A DNA stretch of 64,000 nucleotides from Streptomyces lincolnensis (GTDB lineage Bacteria > Actinomycetota > Actinomycetes > Streptomycetales > Streptomycetaceae), in NCBI RefSeq assembly GCF_001685355.1, contig NZ_CP016438.1, forward strand, positions 7,626,001 through 7,690,000. Direction: 5' to 3'. The stretch's first letter is position 1; each line of letters begins with the position of its first letter. A program made the translations under genes and the position numbers. Shown here in pieces: positions 45,894-54,889 of this stretch. The notes beneath the pieces are model-generated. The model saw only the letters and a list, made by a program, of their open reading frames with translations, was not told the DNA's origin and ran no database searches.

Positions 45894-46023
45894 CCGTGGT
45901 GTCCATGGACCCGGATGCGGTTCAACCTCTTGACGGGAGGCAACCCGAACGGCTCAGCTTAGAGTTCACTAGTTGGACATAGACGGGGCCTCATCGATGC
46001 GGTCCCGCGCGCAGGAGGTCGTC

Positions 46024-47223
46024 GTGGAGACTCCGGGGTCGCAGTCGTCGCTGCACCGAGCCAACCTGGAACGGGTCGTGCGTGCCGTGCGGCTGGCCGG
46101 GTCGCTCACGCAGGCCGAGATCGCACGGACGACGGGCCTGTCCGCGGCCACCGTCTCCAACATCGTCCGCGAGCTCAAGGACGGCGGAACCGTCGAGGTC
46201 ACGCCCACCTCCTCGGGCGGCCGAAGGGCCCGCGCGGTGTCGCTGAGCGGGGACGCCGGCATCGTCATAGGGGTGGACTTCGGGCACACCCATTTGCGCG
46301 TCGCGGTCGGGAATCTCGCCCACCAGGTGCTGGCCGAGGAATCCGAGCCGGTGGACGTGGACGCCTCCTCGACGCAGGGCTTCGACCGGGCGGAACAGCT
46401 GGTCACCCGGCTGATCGAGGCCACCGGCGTGGACCGCTCCAAGATCGCGGGCGTGGGCCTCGGCGTGCCCGGCCCGATCGACGTGGAGTCCGGCACGCTG
46501 GGCTCGACGGCCATCCTGCCGGGCTGGACCGGCACCAAGCCCGCCGAGGAGCTGGGCGGGCGGCTCGGCGTCCCCGTGCACGTCGACAACGACGCCAACC
46601 TCGGCGCCCTCGGTGAGCTGGTGTGGGGCAGCGGCAGGGGAGTGCGGGACCTGGCGTACATCAAGGTCGCCAGCGGTGTCGGGGCCGGCCTGGTCATCAA
46701 CGGCAGGATCTACCGCGGCCCGGGTGGCACAGCGGGAGAAATCGGGCATATTACTCTTGATGAATCCGGTCCCGTCTGCCGCTGTGGCAACCGGGGCTGC
46801 CTGGAGACCTTCGCGGCCGCGCGCTATGTGCTTCCGCTCCTCCAGTCCAGCCACGGCACCGACCTGACGATGGAGGGCGTCGTACGCCTGGCGCGGGACG
46901 GAGACCCTGGCTGCCGTCGGGTGATCGCCGACGTCGGCCGCCACATCGGCAGTGGAGTCGCCAATCTCTGCAACCTGCTGAACCCGAGCCGAGTGGTCCT
47001 GGGCGGTGATCTCGCCGAGGCCGGTGAGCTGGTGCTCGGGCCGATCAGGGAGTCCGTCGGTCGCTACGCGATCCCCAGTGCGGCACGTCAACTGTCCGTG
47101 CTTCCCGGGGCACTTGGAGGTCGCGCGGAGGTGCTCGGAGCACTCGCCCTCGCCCTCAGCGAGATGGGTGATTCGACCCTTTTGGACAGCACGCTGCATG
47201 CAGCGACACCTGCCTTCACTTAG
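46024..47223 (+). CDS. rok7B7: ROK-family transcriptional regulator
   Basis: A 399-aa ROK repressor. The N-terminal winged helix (GSLTQAEIARTTGLSAATVSN, residues ~25-45) is followed by a sugar-kinase-like domain with the ATP motif GVDFGHTHLRV, the sugar-binding VHVDNDANLGALGE, and the ROK zinc signature CRCGNRGCLET. GTG at 46024 has AGGAGG six bases upstream. Its place between ngcEFG and xylFGH matches S. coelicolor Rok7B7 (SCO6008), reported to control the xylose transporter and to affect development and carbon catabolite repression (recalled). A likely operator is the palindrome at 47253-47264. Confidence 0.92.
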   Translation: METPGSQSSLHRANLERVVRAVRLAGSLTQAEIARTTGLSAATVSNIVRELKDGGTVEVTPTSSGGRRARAVSLSGDAGIVIGVDFGHTHLRVAVGNLAHQVLAEESEPVDVDASSTQGFDRAEQLVTRLIEATGVDRSKIAGVGLGVPGPIDVESGTLGSTAILPGWTGTKPAEELGGRLGVPVHVDNDANLGALGELVWGSGRGVRDLAYIKVASGVGAGLVINGRIYRGPGGTAGEIGHITLDESGPVCRCGNRGCLETFAAARYVLPLLQSSHGTDLTMEGVVRLARDGDPGCRRVIADVGRHIGSGVANLCNLLNPSRVVLGGDLAEAGELVLGPIRESVGRYAIPSAARQLSVLPGALGGRAEVLGALALALSEMGDSTLLDSTLHAATPAFT

Positions 47224-47252
47224 AGAACGCAGGACGCCGTTGCCATCTCGTT

Positions 47253-47264
47253 AAGTATTTACTT
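47253..47264. promoter_or_regulatory. Palindrome in the xylF promoter region
   Basis: AAGTA-TT-TACTT, perfect 5-bp arms, immediately before TTGACG (47266-47271), which could be a -35 element. It lies between rok7B7 and xylF and is a candidate operator for Rok7B7; inference from position only. Confidence 0.4.
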
Positions 47265-47344
47265 CTTGACGTCGCACGTGTGGCCGAGTTGACTTCCAGC
47301 CACCTCGGCCGCAACGACGCGGCCTCGTCAGGGAGGTTTCTCAA

Positions 47345-48439
47345 GTGAACACGCTCATGCGTCGTGCCGCCGTTGCCGTTGCCATCTCGGCACTCGCCGT
47401 CTCGGCCACCGCCTGTGGCAAGGCCGGGGACGACAAGGACAGCGGCAGCTCGGACTCGGGCAGCAAGTCGATCGGCCTGCTCCTGCCCGACAGTGTCACC
47501 ACCCGGTACGCCAAGTTCGACAAGCCGTACTTCGACGCGAAGGTCAAGGAGCTCTGCTCCGAGTGCAAGCTGGAGTACGCGAACGCCGCCGGTAACGCCT
47601 CGACCCAGGCCCAGCAGGTCAGCAGCATGATCACCAAGGGCGTCAAGGTCATCGCGATCAGCGCCGTGGACTCCGCCGCGATCAAGTCCTCCATCCAGGC
47701 CGCCGTCGACAAGGGCATCAAGGTCATCGCCTACGACCGTCTGGCCCAGGGCCCGGTCTCCGCGTACGTGTCCTTCGACAACGAGAAGGTCGGCGAGCTC
47801 CAGGGCCAGTCCCTGCTCGACGCCATGGGCGACAAGGCCACCCCGAAGTCCAAGGTCGTCATGATCAACGGCCTGGCCTCCGACCCGAACGCCGGCCTGT
47901 TCAAGAAGGGCGCCCACAAGGTCCTCGACGGCAAGGTCGACATCGCCTACGAGCAGGCCGGTGACTGGGACGACAAGGTCGCCGCCCAGAAGATGTCCGC
48001 CGCCATCACCCAGCTGGGTGCCAAGAACATCGCGGGCGTCTACTCCGCCAACGACGGCATGGCCGGCGGTATCGCCACCGTCCTCAAGGGCGCGGGCATC
48101 AGCACCGTCCCGCTGACCGGCCAGGACGCGGAGCTCTCCAGCATCCAGCGGATCCTCGCCGGGACCCAGGCCAGCACCATCTACAAGGCGTACAAGCCGG
48201 AGGCCGACGCGGCCGCCCAGCTGGCCGTCAACCTGCTGGAGAACAAGAGCATCGACTCCCTGGCCACCACGACCCAGACCAGCGGCTCCGGCGACAAGGT
48301 GCCCTCGCAGCTGCTGACCCCGGTCGCGCTCACCAAGGCCAACATCAAGGACACGGTGATCAAGGACAAGCTCTACACCGTCGCCGAGATCTGCACCGCG
48401 CCCTACGCCGCCGCGTGCAAGGCCGCCGGTCTTCAGTAG
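47345..48439 (+). CDS. xylF: Xylose/pentose-binding lipoprotein
   Basis: A 364-aa periplasmic-binding-protein-like lipoprotein (CUT2 class). The signal peptide ends with SATAC, giving a lipid-attached Cys near residue 24, followed by an Asp/Ser-rich spacer. The mature domain (IGLLLPDSVTTRYAKFDKPYF; VIAISAVDSAAIK; GVYSANDGMAGG) is the XylF/RbsB fold binding D-xylose or similar aldopentoses. The GTG start follows GGGAGG. A strong hairpin after the gene probably lowers read-through into xylGH, giving excess binding protein. Confidence 0.93.
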   Translation: MNTLMRRAAVAVAISALAVSATACGKAGDDKDSGSSDSGSKSIGLLLPDSVTTRYAKFDKPYFDAKVKELCSECKLEYANAAGNASTQAQQVSSMITKGVKVIAISAVDSAAIKSSIQAAVDKGIKVIAYDRLAQGPVSAYVSFDNEKVGELQGQSLLDAMGDKATPKSKVVMINGLASDPNAGLFKKGAHKVLDGKVDIAYEQAGDWDDKVAAQKMSAAITQLGAKNIAGVYSANDGMAGGIATVLKGAGISTVPLTGQDAELSSIQRILAGTQASTIYKAYKPEADAAAQLAVNLLENKSIDSLATTTQTSGSGDKVPSQLLTPVALTKANIKDTVIKDKLYTVAEICTAPYAAACKAAGLQ

Positions 48440-48446
48440 TCGCCGC

Positions 48447-48485
48447 GCCCCCGGGACGCTCCTGGTCCAGGAGCGTCCCGGGGGC
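48447..48485 (+). terminator. Strong hairpin between xylF and xylG
   Basis: An 18-bp perfect stem beginning GCCCCCGGGACGCTCCTG, with a GT loop and the exact complement, 7 bp after the xylF stop. It is probably a partial terminator or mRNA-stabilising structure setting the XylF:XylGH ratio. Confidence 0.8.
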
Positions 48486-48496
48486 ACGCAAGAGCA

Positions 48497-48548
48497 CGTC
48501 CGGCGCTCGTCCCGCCTTCATACCCCGCTGCGGGGCGGGCGCCGGACG
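48497..48548. repeat. Nested hairpin in the xylF-xylG spacer
   Basis: The outer stem CGTCCGGCGC/GCGCCGGACG (10 bp perfect) encloses CCCGCC...GGCGGG and CCCCG-CTG-CGGGG. It lies directly after the xylF hairpin, so the 252-bp spacer carries two consecutive structures. Confidence 0.6.
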
Positions 48549-48691
48549 GAAACATGACGAGCGCAGCCGTTGCCAACGGGCATCGGCCGCGCGCATGTTC
48601 ATCCTGTAAATCGGTGCTTCGAGCACAACTCTCCGCGCATTACCCCAAGCGCGGCATCCCCGCCGGTCAGGCGGCGAAGGAGATGGTTCAC

Positions 48692-49474
48692 GTGTCCGCT
48701 ACGCCCGTGCTGGCGTTGCGCGGAGTCTCCAAGCGATTCGGTGCGGTCCAGGCCCTCACCGACGTCGAGCTGGAGGTCCACGCCGGAGAAGTGGTCGCCC
48801 TGGTCGGCGACAACGGCGCAGGAAAGTCGACTCTGGTCAAGACGATCGCCGGTGTACACCCCATCGACGAGGGCGTCATCGAGTGGGAGGGCGACCCGGT
48901 CAGCATCAACAAGCCGCACGACGCCCAGGGACTCGGCGTCGCGACGGTCTACCAGGACCTCGCGCTGTGCGACAACCTCGACGTGGTCGCCAACCTGTAC
49001 CTCGGTCGCGAGCTGCTGCACCGCGGCGTGATCGACGAGGTCACGATGGAGCAGAAGGCCCGCGAGCTGCTGTCCACGCTCTCCATCCGCATCCCGAGCG
49101 TGCGCATCCCGATCGCCAGCCTCTCCGGTGGCCAGCGCCAGGTCGTCGCCATCGCGCGCGCCCTCATCGGTGACCCCAAGGTCGTCATCCTCGACGAGCC
49201 CACCGCCGCCCTCGGTGTCGAGCAGACCGCGCAGGTCCTCGACCTGGTCGAGCGGCTGCGCGAGCGCAACCTCGGCGTCATCCTCATCAGCCACAACATG
49301 GCCGACGTCAAGGCGGTGGCGGACACCGTCGCCGTGCTGCGCCTGGGCAAGAACAACGGATCCTTCCCGGTGAAGGACACCACCCACGAAGAGATCATCG
49401 CCGCGATCACGGGTGCCACGGACAACGCCGTGACCCGTCGTGCGGGGCGTCGCACCACGGAGGCGGCAAAGTGA
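48692..49474 (+). CDS. xylG: Xylose ABC transporter ATPase
   Basis: A 260-aa ABC ATPase: Walker A GDNGAGKST, Q-loop YQDLALCDN, signature LSGGQRQ, Walker B VVILDEPTA, and switch His in LISHNMAD. It is a single-domain protein, half the size of E. coli XylG/RbsA-type fused ATPases, so two copies should assemble per transporter. GTG at 48692 has AAGGAG nine bases upstream; an ATG three codons earlier overlaps that site. The stop overlaps xylH (GTGA). Confidence 0.93.
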   Translation: MSATPVLALRGVSKRFGAVQALTDVELEVHAGEVVALVGDNGAGKSTLVKTIAGVHPIDEGVIEWEGDPVSINKPHDAQGLGVATVYQDLALCDNLDVVANLYLGRELLHRGVIDEVTMEQKARELLSTLSIRIPSVRIPIASLSGGQRQVVAIARALIGDPKVVILDEPTAALGVEQTAQVLDLVERLRERNLGVILISHNMADVKAVADTVAVLRLGKNNGSFPVKDTTHEEIIAAITGATDNAVTRRAGRRTTEAAK

Positions 49475-50790
49475 GCGACACGTCCAAGACCGTGAAGCAG
49501 GATCCGGAGCCGGCCTCCCAGGCGACCGTCGCCCCGGCGGACGACCCGACCGCCGCGCCCGTCGCCGTCGTCGACCCGCGGCTGCTGATCCGCGAAGAGG
49601 GCCTCAAGGGCTACTGGACCGAGTTCAAGCGCAAGGTGAAGGGCGGTGAGATCGGCTCCCTGCCGGTCGTCCTCGGCCTGATCGTCATCTGGACCGTCTT
49701 CCAGCTCCAGAACGACCGGTTCCTCAGCGCCGAGAACCTGTCCAACATCAGCTTCTACCTGTCGGCCACCGGCATGCTCGCCATCGGCCTGGTGTTCGTG
49801 CTGCTGCTCGGCGAGATCGACCTCTCCGTCGCCTCCGTCAGCGGCCTCGCGTCCACCCTGTTCGCCGTGTTCGTGGTCAACCACGACATGAACGCCTGGC
49901 TCAGCCTGCTGCTGACCATCCTGATCGGTGTCGGTGTCGGCACCCTGCACGGCTGGTTCTTCGCCAAGCTCGGGGTCCCCGCCTTCGTGGTGACCCTGGC
50001 CGGCTTCCTCGGCTGGAACGGCCTGATGCTGTGGCTGCTGGGCTCGACCGGCACCATCAACATCCCGGACACCGGCCCGGTGCACCTGCTCGGCCAGCGG
50101 TCCTTCTTCATGGACCAGGCCATCATCGGCGCCTACCTGCTGGCCGGCCTCGGTGTCGTCTCCCTGCTCGTCGGCTCGCTGATCGAGCAGCGCCGGCGCA
50201 AGGCCGCGGGGGTGCCGCACCGGACCAACGCCGAGATCGCGCTGCGCGTCGGCGCGCTGGCGGTGGCCGCGTTCATCGCGGCGTACGTGCTGAACTCGTC
50301 CGCCGGTGTCTCCAACGCGCTGGTGATCTTCCTGGCCTGCCTGGTGATCGTGGACTTCGTCCTGCGCCGTACGACGTTCGGGCGCAAGGTGTTCGCGGTC
50401 GGCGGCGGGATCGAGGCGGCGCGGCGTGCCGGTATCAACGTGCCGCTGGTGCGGATCACCGTGTTCGCCATCGCCGGCGGGTTCGCCGCGGTCGGCGGCA
50501 TGTTCTTCGCCGGTCAGACGCAGAGCGCCTCGCTGACGTCCGGTGGCGGCAACACGCTGATGCTCGCCATCGCCGCGGCCGTCATCGGTGGTACGTCGCT
50601 GTTCGGCGGCCGGGGCACGGTGTGGTCCGCGCTGCTGGGCATGCTGGTGATCCAGTCGATCCAGACGGGCCTGGACCTGCTGAACATGAACACCTCGATC
50701 CAGTACATGATCACCGGTGCGGTGCTGCTGGGCGCCGTGGTCATCGACTCGGTCTCCCGCAAGAGCCAGAAGGCGGCGGGGCGCGCGTAG
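49471..50790 (+). CDS. xylH: Xylose ABC transporter permease
   Basis: A 439-aa CUT2-class permease with a ~65-residue cytosolic N-terminus and about ten transmembrane helices. The family signature GRKVFAVGGGIEAARRAGI is present and the C-terminal helix region reads IQSIQTGLDLLNMNTSIQYM. It is translationally coupled to xylG and completes the XylFGH importer. Two hairpins or structured elements follow in the spacer before dxs. Confidence 0.93.
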   Translation: MSDTSKTVKQDPEPASQATVAPADDPTAAPVAVVDPRLLIREEGLKGYWTEFKRKVKGGEIGSLPVVLGLIVIWTVFQLQNDRFLSAENLSNISFYLSATGMLAIGLVFVLLLGEIDLSVASVSGLASTLFAVFVVNHDMNAWLSLLLTILIGVGVGTLHGWFFAKLGVPAFVVTLAGFLGWNGLMLWLLGSTGTINIPDTGPVHLLGQRSFFMDQAIIGAYLLAGLGVVSLLVGSLIEQRRRKAAGVPHRTNAEIALRVGALAVAAFIAAYVLNSSAGVSNALVIFLACLVIVDFVLRRTTFGRKVFAVGGGIEAARRAGINVPLVRITVFAIAGGFAAVGGMFFAGQTQSASLTSGGGNTLMLAIAAAVIGGTSLFGGRGTVWSALLGMLVIQSIQTGLDLLNMNTSIQYMITGAVLLGAVVIDSVSRKSQKAAGRA

Positions 50791-50841
50791 CGCGGTCCCG
50801 CCGTAGGGGTGCGGTTCGGATTGCGGGTGCCGGTCCGTCGT

Positions 50842-50873
50842 GGCTGGTCGCGCAGTTCCCCGCGCCCCTGGGG
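50842..50873. repeat. REP-like repeat, inverse copy of 3180-3211
   Basis: GGCTGGTCGCGCAGTTCCCC continuing GCGCCCCTG, the reverse complement of the copy at 3180-3211. Its right end runs into the terminal inverted repeat of the element at 50867. Confidence 0.8.
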
Positions 50874-50982
50874 TCTGCCCGGCGGATCAGGTCGCAGGCG
50901 AGCAGCGTCGCCTGACTCAACGCCGCAGATCGGCGTGGCAGGCCCTCGCGACCGCGGCATGATCCGCTGGACAGACCCCAGG
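50867..50982. mobile_element. 116-bp MITE-like element, highly structured
   Basis: The terminal inverted repeats are 23 bp with two mismatches, starting CCTGGGGTCTG on each end. Inside, GGTCGC (50890) pairs with GCGACC (50948), and two hairpins fill the centre: AGGCGA-N6-TCGCCT (50896-50913) and ACGCCG-CAGAT-CGGCGT (50920-50936). As RNA it would fold into a branched cloverleaf. It encodes no protein. It is most simply a non-autonomous IS remnant; a structured RNA is the alternative. Confidence 0.7.
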
Positions 50983-50989
50983 TGTCATC

Positions 50990-51023
50990 CTGTTGCCCGG
51001 TGCTTCTCAGCGCCGGGCAACAG
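50990..51023 (+). terminator. Hairpin downstream of the MITE-like element
   Basis: An 11-bp perfect stem, CTGTTGCCCGG with CCGGGCAACAG, and a 12-nt loop. It is a likely terminator for xylFGH read-through or part of the dxs leader. Confidence 0.6.
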
Positions 51024-51165
51024 TCTTGTCGTAGGAGCGGCACATCCTGGGTACAGCCGATCGCGTGACGTATGACGCACCGCCCGGGCGCGGTCCCCAC
51101 AGGCGGAACATTAGACTCGACAAGCCCGGCAACAGCTCGATCAGCTCTACTGCAAGGAGGCACGG

Positions 51166-53094
51166 GTGCCGCTGCTGACCCGCATCAGGGGACCGCGTGA
51201 TCTGGACCGGCTCAGCCTGGAGCAGCTGGACCAGCTGGCGGAGGAGATCCGGACCTTCCTCGTCGACGCCGTCTCCAAGACCGGCGGCCACCTGGGCCCG
51301 AACCTCGGTGTGGTCGAGCTGACCATCGCGCTGCACCGGGTGTTCGAGTCGCCCAGGGACAAGGTGCTGTGGGACACCGGCCACCAGTCCTACGTCCACA
51401 AGCTGCTCACCGGCCGCCAGGACTTCTCCAGGCTGAAGATGAAGGGCGGCCTGTCCGGCTACCCCTCGCAGGCGGAGTCCGAGCACGACGTCATCGAGAA
51501 CAGCCACGCCTCCACGGTCCTCGGCTGGGCCGACGGCCTCGCCAAGGCCAACCAGGTGCTCGAACGCGACGACCACGTGGTCGCCGTGATCGGCGACGGC
51601 GCCCTGACCGGCGGTATGGCCTGGGAGGCCCTCAACAACATCGCCGACGCCAAGGACCGGCCGCTGGTCATCGTCGTCAACGACAACGAGCGGTCCTACG
51701 CGCCGACCATCGGCGGCCTCGCCAACCACCTCGCGACCCTGCGCACCACCGACGGCTACGAGCGCTTCCTGGCCCGCGGCAAGGACCTCCTGGAGCGCAC
51801 TCCGGTCGTCGGCCGGCCCCTCTACGAGACGCTGCACGGCGCCAAGAAGGGCCTGAAGGACTTCATCGCCCCGCAGGGCATGTTCGAGGACCTCGGCCTG
51901 AAGTACGTCGGTCCCATCGACGGCCACGACATCGAGGCCCTGGAGTCGGCGCTCGCGCGCGCCAAGCGCTTCGGCGGACCCGTCATCGTGCACTGCCTCA
52001 CCGAGAAGGGCCGCGGCTACCAGCCCGCCCTCCAGGACGAGGCCGACCGCTTCCACGGCATCGGCCCCATCCACCCCGACACCGGCCTGCCGATCAAGGC
52101 CTCCGGCGCCGACTGGACGTCCGTCTTCGGCGAGGAGATGGTCAAGCTCGGCAAGGAGCGCGAGGACATCGTGGCGATCACCGCGGCGATGCTCCAGCCC
52201 GTCGGCCTGAAGAAGTTCGCCGACGCCTTCCCGGAGCGGATCTACGACGTCGGCATCGCCGAGCAGCACGGCGCCGTGTCGGCCGCGGGCCTCGCGCACG
52301 GTGGACTCCATCCCGTCTTCGCGGTGTACGCCACGTTCCTGAATCGTGCCTTCGACCAGGTGCTCATGGATGTCGCCCTCCACAAGTGCGGTGTGACCTT
52401 CGTACTGGACCGGGCCGGAATCACCGGCACCGACGGCGCCTCCCACAACGGCATGTGGGACATGTCGATCCTCCAGGTCGTCCCCGGGCTCCGGCTGGCC
52501 GCGCCGCGCGACGCCGACCAGGTGCGGGCGCAGCTGCGGGAGGCCGTCGAGGTCAAGGACGCGCCGACCGTGGTCCGCTTCTCCAAGGGCGCCGTCGGTC
52601 CCGCCGTGGCCGCCGTGGGGCGCGTCGGCGGCATGGACGTGCTGCGCGAACCGGGGACGGACACGCCAGACGTGCTCCTCGTCTCAGTGGGCGCCCTGGC
52701 TCCGATGTGCCTGGAGATCGCCTCCCTGCTCGACAAGCAGGGCATCTCCACCACCGTCGTCGACCCGCGCTGGGTCAAACCCGTCGACGAGGCCATGGCC
52801 CCCCTCGCGGAGCGGCACCGCGTGGTCGTCACCGTCGAGGACAACTCCCGTGTCGGCGGCGTCGGTTCGGCCGTCGCGCAGGCCCTGCGGGACGCCGGGG
52901 TCGACGTCCCGCTGCGGGACTTCGGCATCCCGCCGCGCTTCCTCGACCACGCCTCCCGCGCCGAGGTCATGGCGGAGATCGGGCTCACCGCGCCCGACAT
53001 CGCCCGCCAGGTCACCGGCCTCGTCTCCAAGCTGGACGGCAAGTACGGCAGCGCGGCGGCCGAGGTGGACTCGGTGGAACCCGCGCGCGACTGA
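51166..53094 (+). CDS. dxs: 1-deoxy-D-xylulose-5-phosphate synthase
   Basis: A 642-aa thiamine-diphosphate enzyme condensing pyruvate and glyceraldehyde-3-phosphate to DXP, the first step of the MEP isoprenoid pathway. Landmarks are [16 protein letters not shown], the ThDP motif [17 protein letters not shown]...VIVVNDN, catalytic [15 protein letters not shown], and the C-terminal transketolase domain ([14 protein letters not shown]). GTG at 51166 follows AAGGAGG. The XylFGH neighbour supplies pentose but is probably not functionally linked. Streptomyces often carry two dxs genes. Confidence 0.97.
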   Translation: MPLLTRIRGPRDLDRLSLEQLDQLAEEIRTFLVDAVSKTGGHLGPNLGVVELTIALHRVFESPRDKVLWDTGHQSYVHKLLTGRQDFSRLKMKGGLSGYPSQAESEHDVIENSHASTVLGWADGLAKANQVLERDDHVVAVIGDGALTGGMAWEALNNIADAKDRPLVIVVNDNERSYAPTIGGLANHLATLRTTDGYERFLARGKDLLERTPVVGRPLYETLHGAKKGLKDFIAPQGMFEDLGLKYVGPIDGHDIEALESALARAKRFGGPVIVHCLTEKGRGYQPALQDEADRFHGIGPIHPDTGLPIKASGADWTSVFGEEMVKLGKEREDIVAITAAMLQPVGLKKFADAFPERIYDVGIAEQHGAVSAAGLAHGGLHPVFAVYATFLNRAFDQVLMDVALHKCGVTFVLDRAGITGTDGASHNGMWDMSILQVVPGLRLAAPRDADQVRAQLREAVEVKDAPTVVRFSKGAVGPAVAAVGRVGGMDVLREPGTDTPDVLLVSVGALAPMCLEIASLLDKQGISTTVVDPRWVKPVDEAMAPLAERHRVVVTVEDNSRVGGVGSAVAQALRDAGVDVPLRDFGIPPRFLDHASRAEVMAEIGLTAPDIARQVTGLVSKLDGKYGSAAAEVDSVEPARD

Positions 53095-53104
53095 CACACC
53101 CGAG

Positions 53105-53146
53105 TGGGCCGCTCATACCACCCTTGGCGGTGGTACGAGCGGCCCA
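53105..53146 (+). terminator. Terminator after dxs
   Basis: An 18-bp stem with one mismatch, TGGGCCGCTCATACCACC opposite GGTGGTACGAGCGGCCCA, and a 6-nt loop, followed by TTTG. Confidence 0.9.
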
Positions 53147-53229
53147 TTTGCGTGAATACGGCCGCGCCGGGGCATACGACCTACGCCCCCTCTCGATCAT
53201 GTCGAGGACGACAAGCGTGGGAGGTACCC

Positions 53230-54756
53230 GTGAGCAGCACCCTCTTCCGGACGAAGAAGGTCGAGCAGTCCATCCTCGATACCGAGGAGCCCGAGCACGC
53301 GCTCAAGAAATCCTTGTCCGCGCTGGATCTGACCGTCTTCGGCGTCGGTGTCATCATCGGCACCGGCATCTTCGTCCTGACCGGCACGGTGGCCAAGAAC
53401 AACGCCGGTCCCGCCGTGGCCCTGGCCTTCGTCGTGGCCGGAGTCGTCTGCGCGCTCGCCGCGCTCTGCTACGCCGAGTTCGCCTCCACCGTCCCGGTGG
53501 CGGGCTCCGCGTACACCTTCTCGTACGCCTCGCTCGGTGAACTGCCCGCCTGGATCATCGGCTGGGACCTGGTCCTGGAGTTCGCGCTCGGCACCGCGGT
53601 GGTCGCCGTGGGCTGGTCCGGCTACATCGCCTCGCTGCTGGACAACGCCGGCTGGCATCTGCCCGCGGCGCTCGGCGTCAGGGACGGGGCCGACGGCTTC
53701 GGCTTCGACATCCTCGCCGCCGCGCTGGTCCTGGTGCTCACCGGCATCCTGGTGCTCGGCACCAAGCTCTCGGCTCGGGTCACCTCGATCGTCGTCGCCA
53801 TCAAGGTGACGGTCGTGCTGACCGTGATCGTCGCCGGTGCGTTCTTCATCAAGGGCGACAACTACGACCCGTTCATCCCGAAGGCGCAGGACGTGCCGGC
53901 GGGCGACAGTCTGCAGTCGCCGCTCATCCAGCTGATGTTCGGCTGGGCACCCTCCAACTTCGGTGTGATGGGCGTCTTCACCGCCGCCTCCGTCGTGTTC
54001 TTCGCCTTCATCGGCTTCGACGTCGTCGCCACGGCCGCCGAGGAGACCCGGAACCCGCAGCGGGACATGCCCCGCGGCATCCTCGGCTCGCTGCTCATCT
54101 GCACCACCCTGTACGTGGCCGTGTCGATCGTGGTGACCGGCATGCAGCACTACACCGACCTGTCGATCACGGCCCCGCTCGCCGACGCGTTCAAGGCCAC
54201 CGGGCATCCCTGGTTCGCGGGCTTCATCAGCTTCGGCGCCGCGGTCGGCCTCACCACGGTCTGCATGATCCTGCTCCTCGGCCAGACCCGCGTGTTCTTC
54301 GCCATGAGCCGCGACGGACTGATGCCGCGCTTCTTCTCCCACGTCCACCCGAAGTTCAAGACCCCGCACCGGCCGACCATCCTGCTCGGCGTGCTCATCG
54401 CGATCGTCGCCGGCTTCACCCCGCTGAGCGAGCTGGCCGAACTGGTCAACATCGGCACGCTGTTCGCCTTCGTGGTCGTCGCGATCGGCGTGATCATCCT
54501 CCGCAAGTCCCGCCCCGACCTGCACCGCGCCTTCCGCACCCCGTGGGTCCCCTTCATCCCCATCCTCTCGGTGGCCGCCTCCCTGTGGCTGATGCTCAAC
54601 CTCCCCGCAGAAACCTGGCTCCGCTTCGCCCTCTGGATGGTCCTCGGCTTCATCGTGTACTTCGCCTACGGCCGCTCCCACAGCCGCCTCGGCCGCCAGC
54701 AGGAAACCACGGTCGGCGAGGTGGTGAAGCCCCCGAACGGCGGCCCCACCCAGTAA
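53230..54756 (+). CDS. APC-superfamily amino acid permease
   Basis: A 508-aa integral membrane protein with 12 or more hydrophobic helices. The cationic amino acid transporter-like N-terminus (LDLTVFGVGVIIGTGIFVLTG) and FIGFDVVATAAEETRNPQRDMP are characteristic of the CAT/YfnA branch. The substrate is probably a basic or neutral amino acid taken up by proton or ion coupling. GTG at 53230 has GGGAGG six bases upstream. The C-terminal ~30 residues are a polar tail. Confidence 0.93.
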   Translation: MSSTLFRTKKVEQSILDTEEPEHALKKSLSALDLTVFGVGVIIGTGIFVLTGTVAKNNAGPAVALAFVVAGVVCALAALCYAEFASTVPVAGSAYTFSYASLGELPAWIIGWDLVLEFALGTAVVAVGWSGYIASLLDNAGWHLPAALGVRDGADGFGFDILAAALVLVLTGILVLGTKLSARVTSIVVAIKVTVVLTVIVAGAFFIKGDNYDPFIPKAQDVPAGDSLQSPLIQLMFGWAPSNFGVMGVFTAASVVFFAFIGFDVVATAAEETRNPQRDMPRGILGSLLICTTLYVAVSIVVTGMQHYTDLSITAPLADAFKATGHPWFAGFISFGAAVGLTTVCMILLLGQTRVFFAMSRDGLMPRFFSHVHPKFKTPHRPTILLGVLIAIVAGFTPLSELAELVNIGTLFAFVVVAIGVIILRKSRPDLHRAFRTPWVPFIPILSVAASLWLMLNLPAETWLRFALWMVLGFIVYFAYGRSHSRLGRQQETTVGEVVKPPNGGPTQ

Positions 54757-54785
54757 CCACCACCCACATCGCCCTTCCGGCCCCG

Positions 54786-54815
54786 CGGCCCCGCTTTGGC
54801 GGAGACGCGGGGCCG
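54786..54815 (+). terminator. Hairpin after the permease
   Basis: A 9-bp perfect stem CGGCCCCGC/GCGGGGCCG with a 12-nt loop, 29 bp after the stop codon. Confidence 0.5.
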
Positions 54816-54889
54816 ATCCCTGGGCGGGGTGGCCGAGTTGCCGCATCGGCGCGGCGGGCCGTGCCGACACATCGCGTCGCCGCACCACG

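Larger units (their letters stand above)
50791..51165. other. xylH-dxs spacer with three structural elements
   Basis: A 375-bp region without a convincing gene. It holds the REP-like copy (50842-50873), a structured MITE-like element (50867-50982), a strong hairpin (50990-51023), then ~130 bp likely containing the dxs promoter, ending with the AAGGAGG ribosome site at 51153-51159. Confidence 0.65.

Noticed and set aside
48554..48691. Longer XylG N-terminus starting at 48554
   Set aside because: The extra 46 codons have no homology to ABC ATPases and fall over the nested hairpin; AAGGAG supports GTG 48692.
50867..50982. tRNA or tmRNA-like gene because of the cloverleaf fold
   Set aside because: Arm lengths, lack of T-loop/anticodon conserved bases and the 23-bp outer inverted repeats do not fit a tRNA; an IS-derived palindromic element is simpler.
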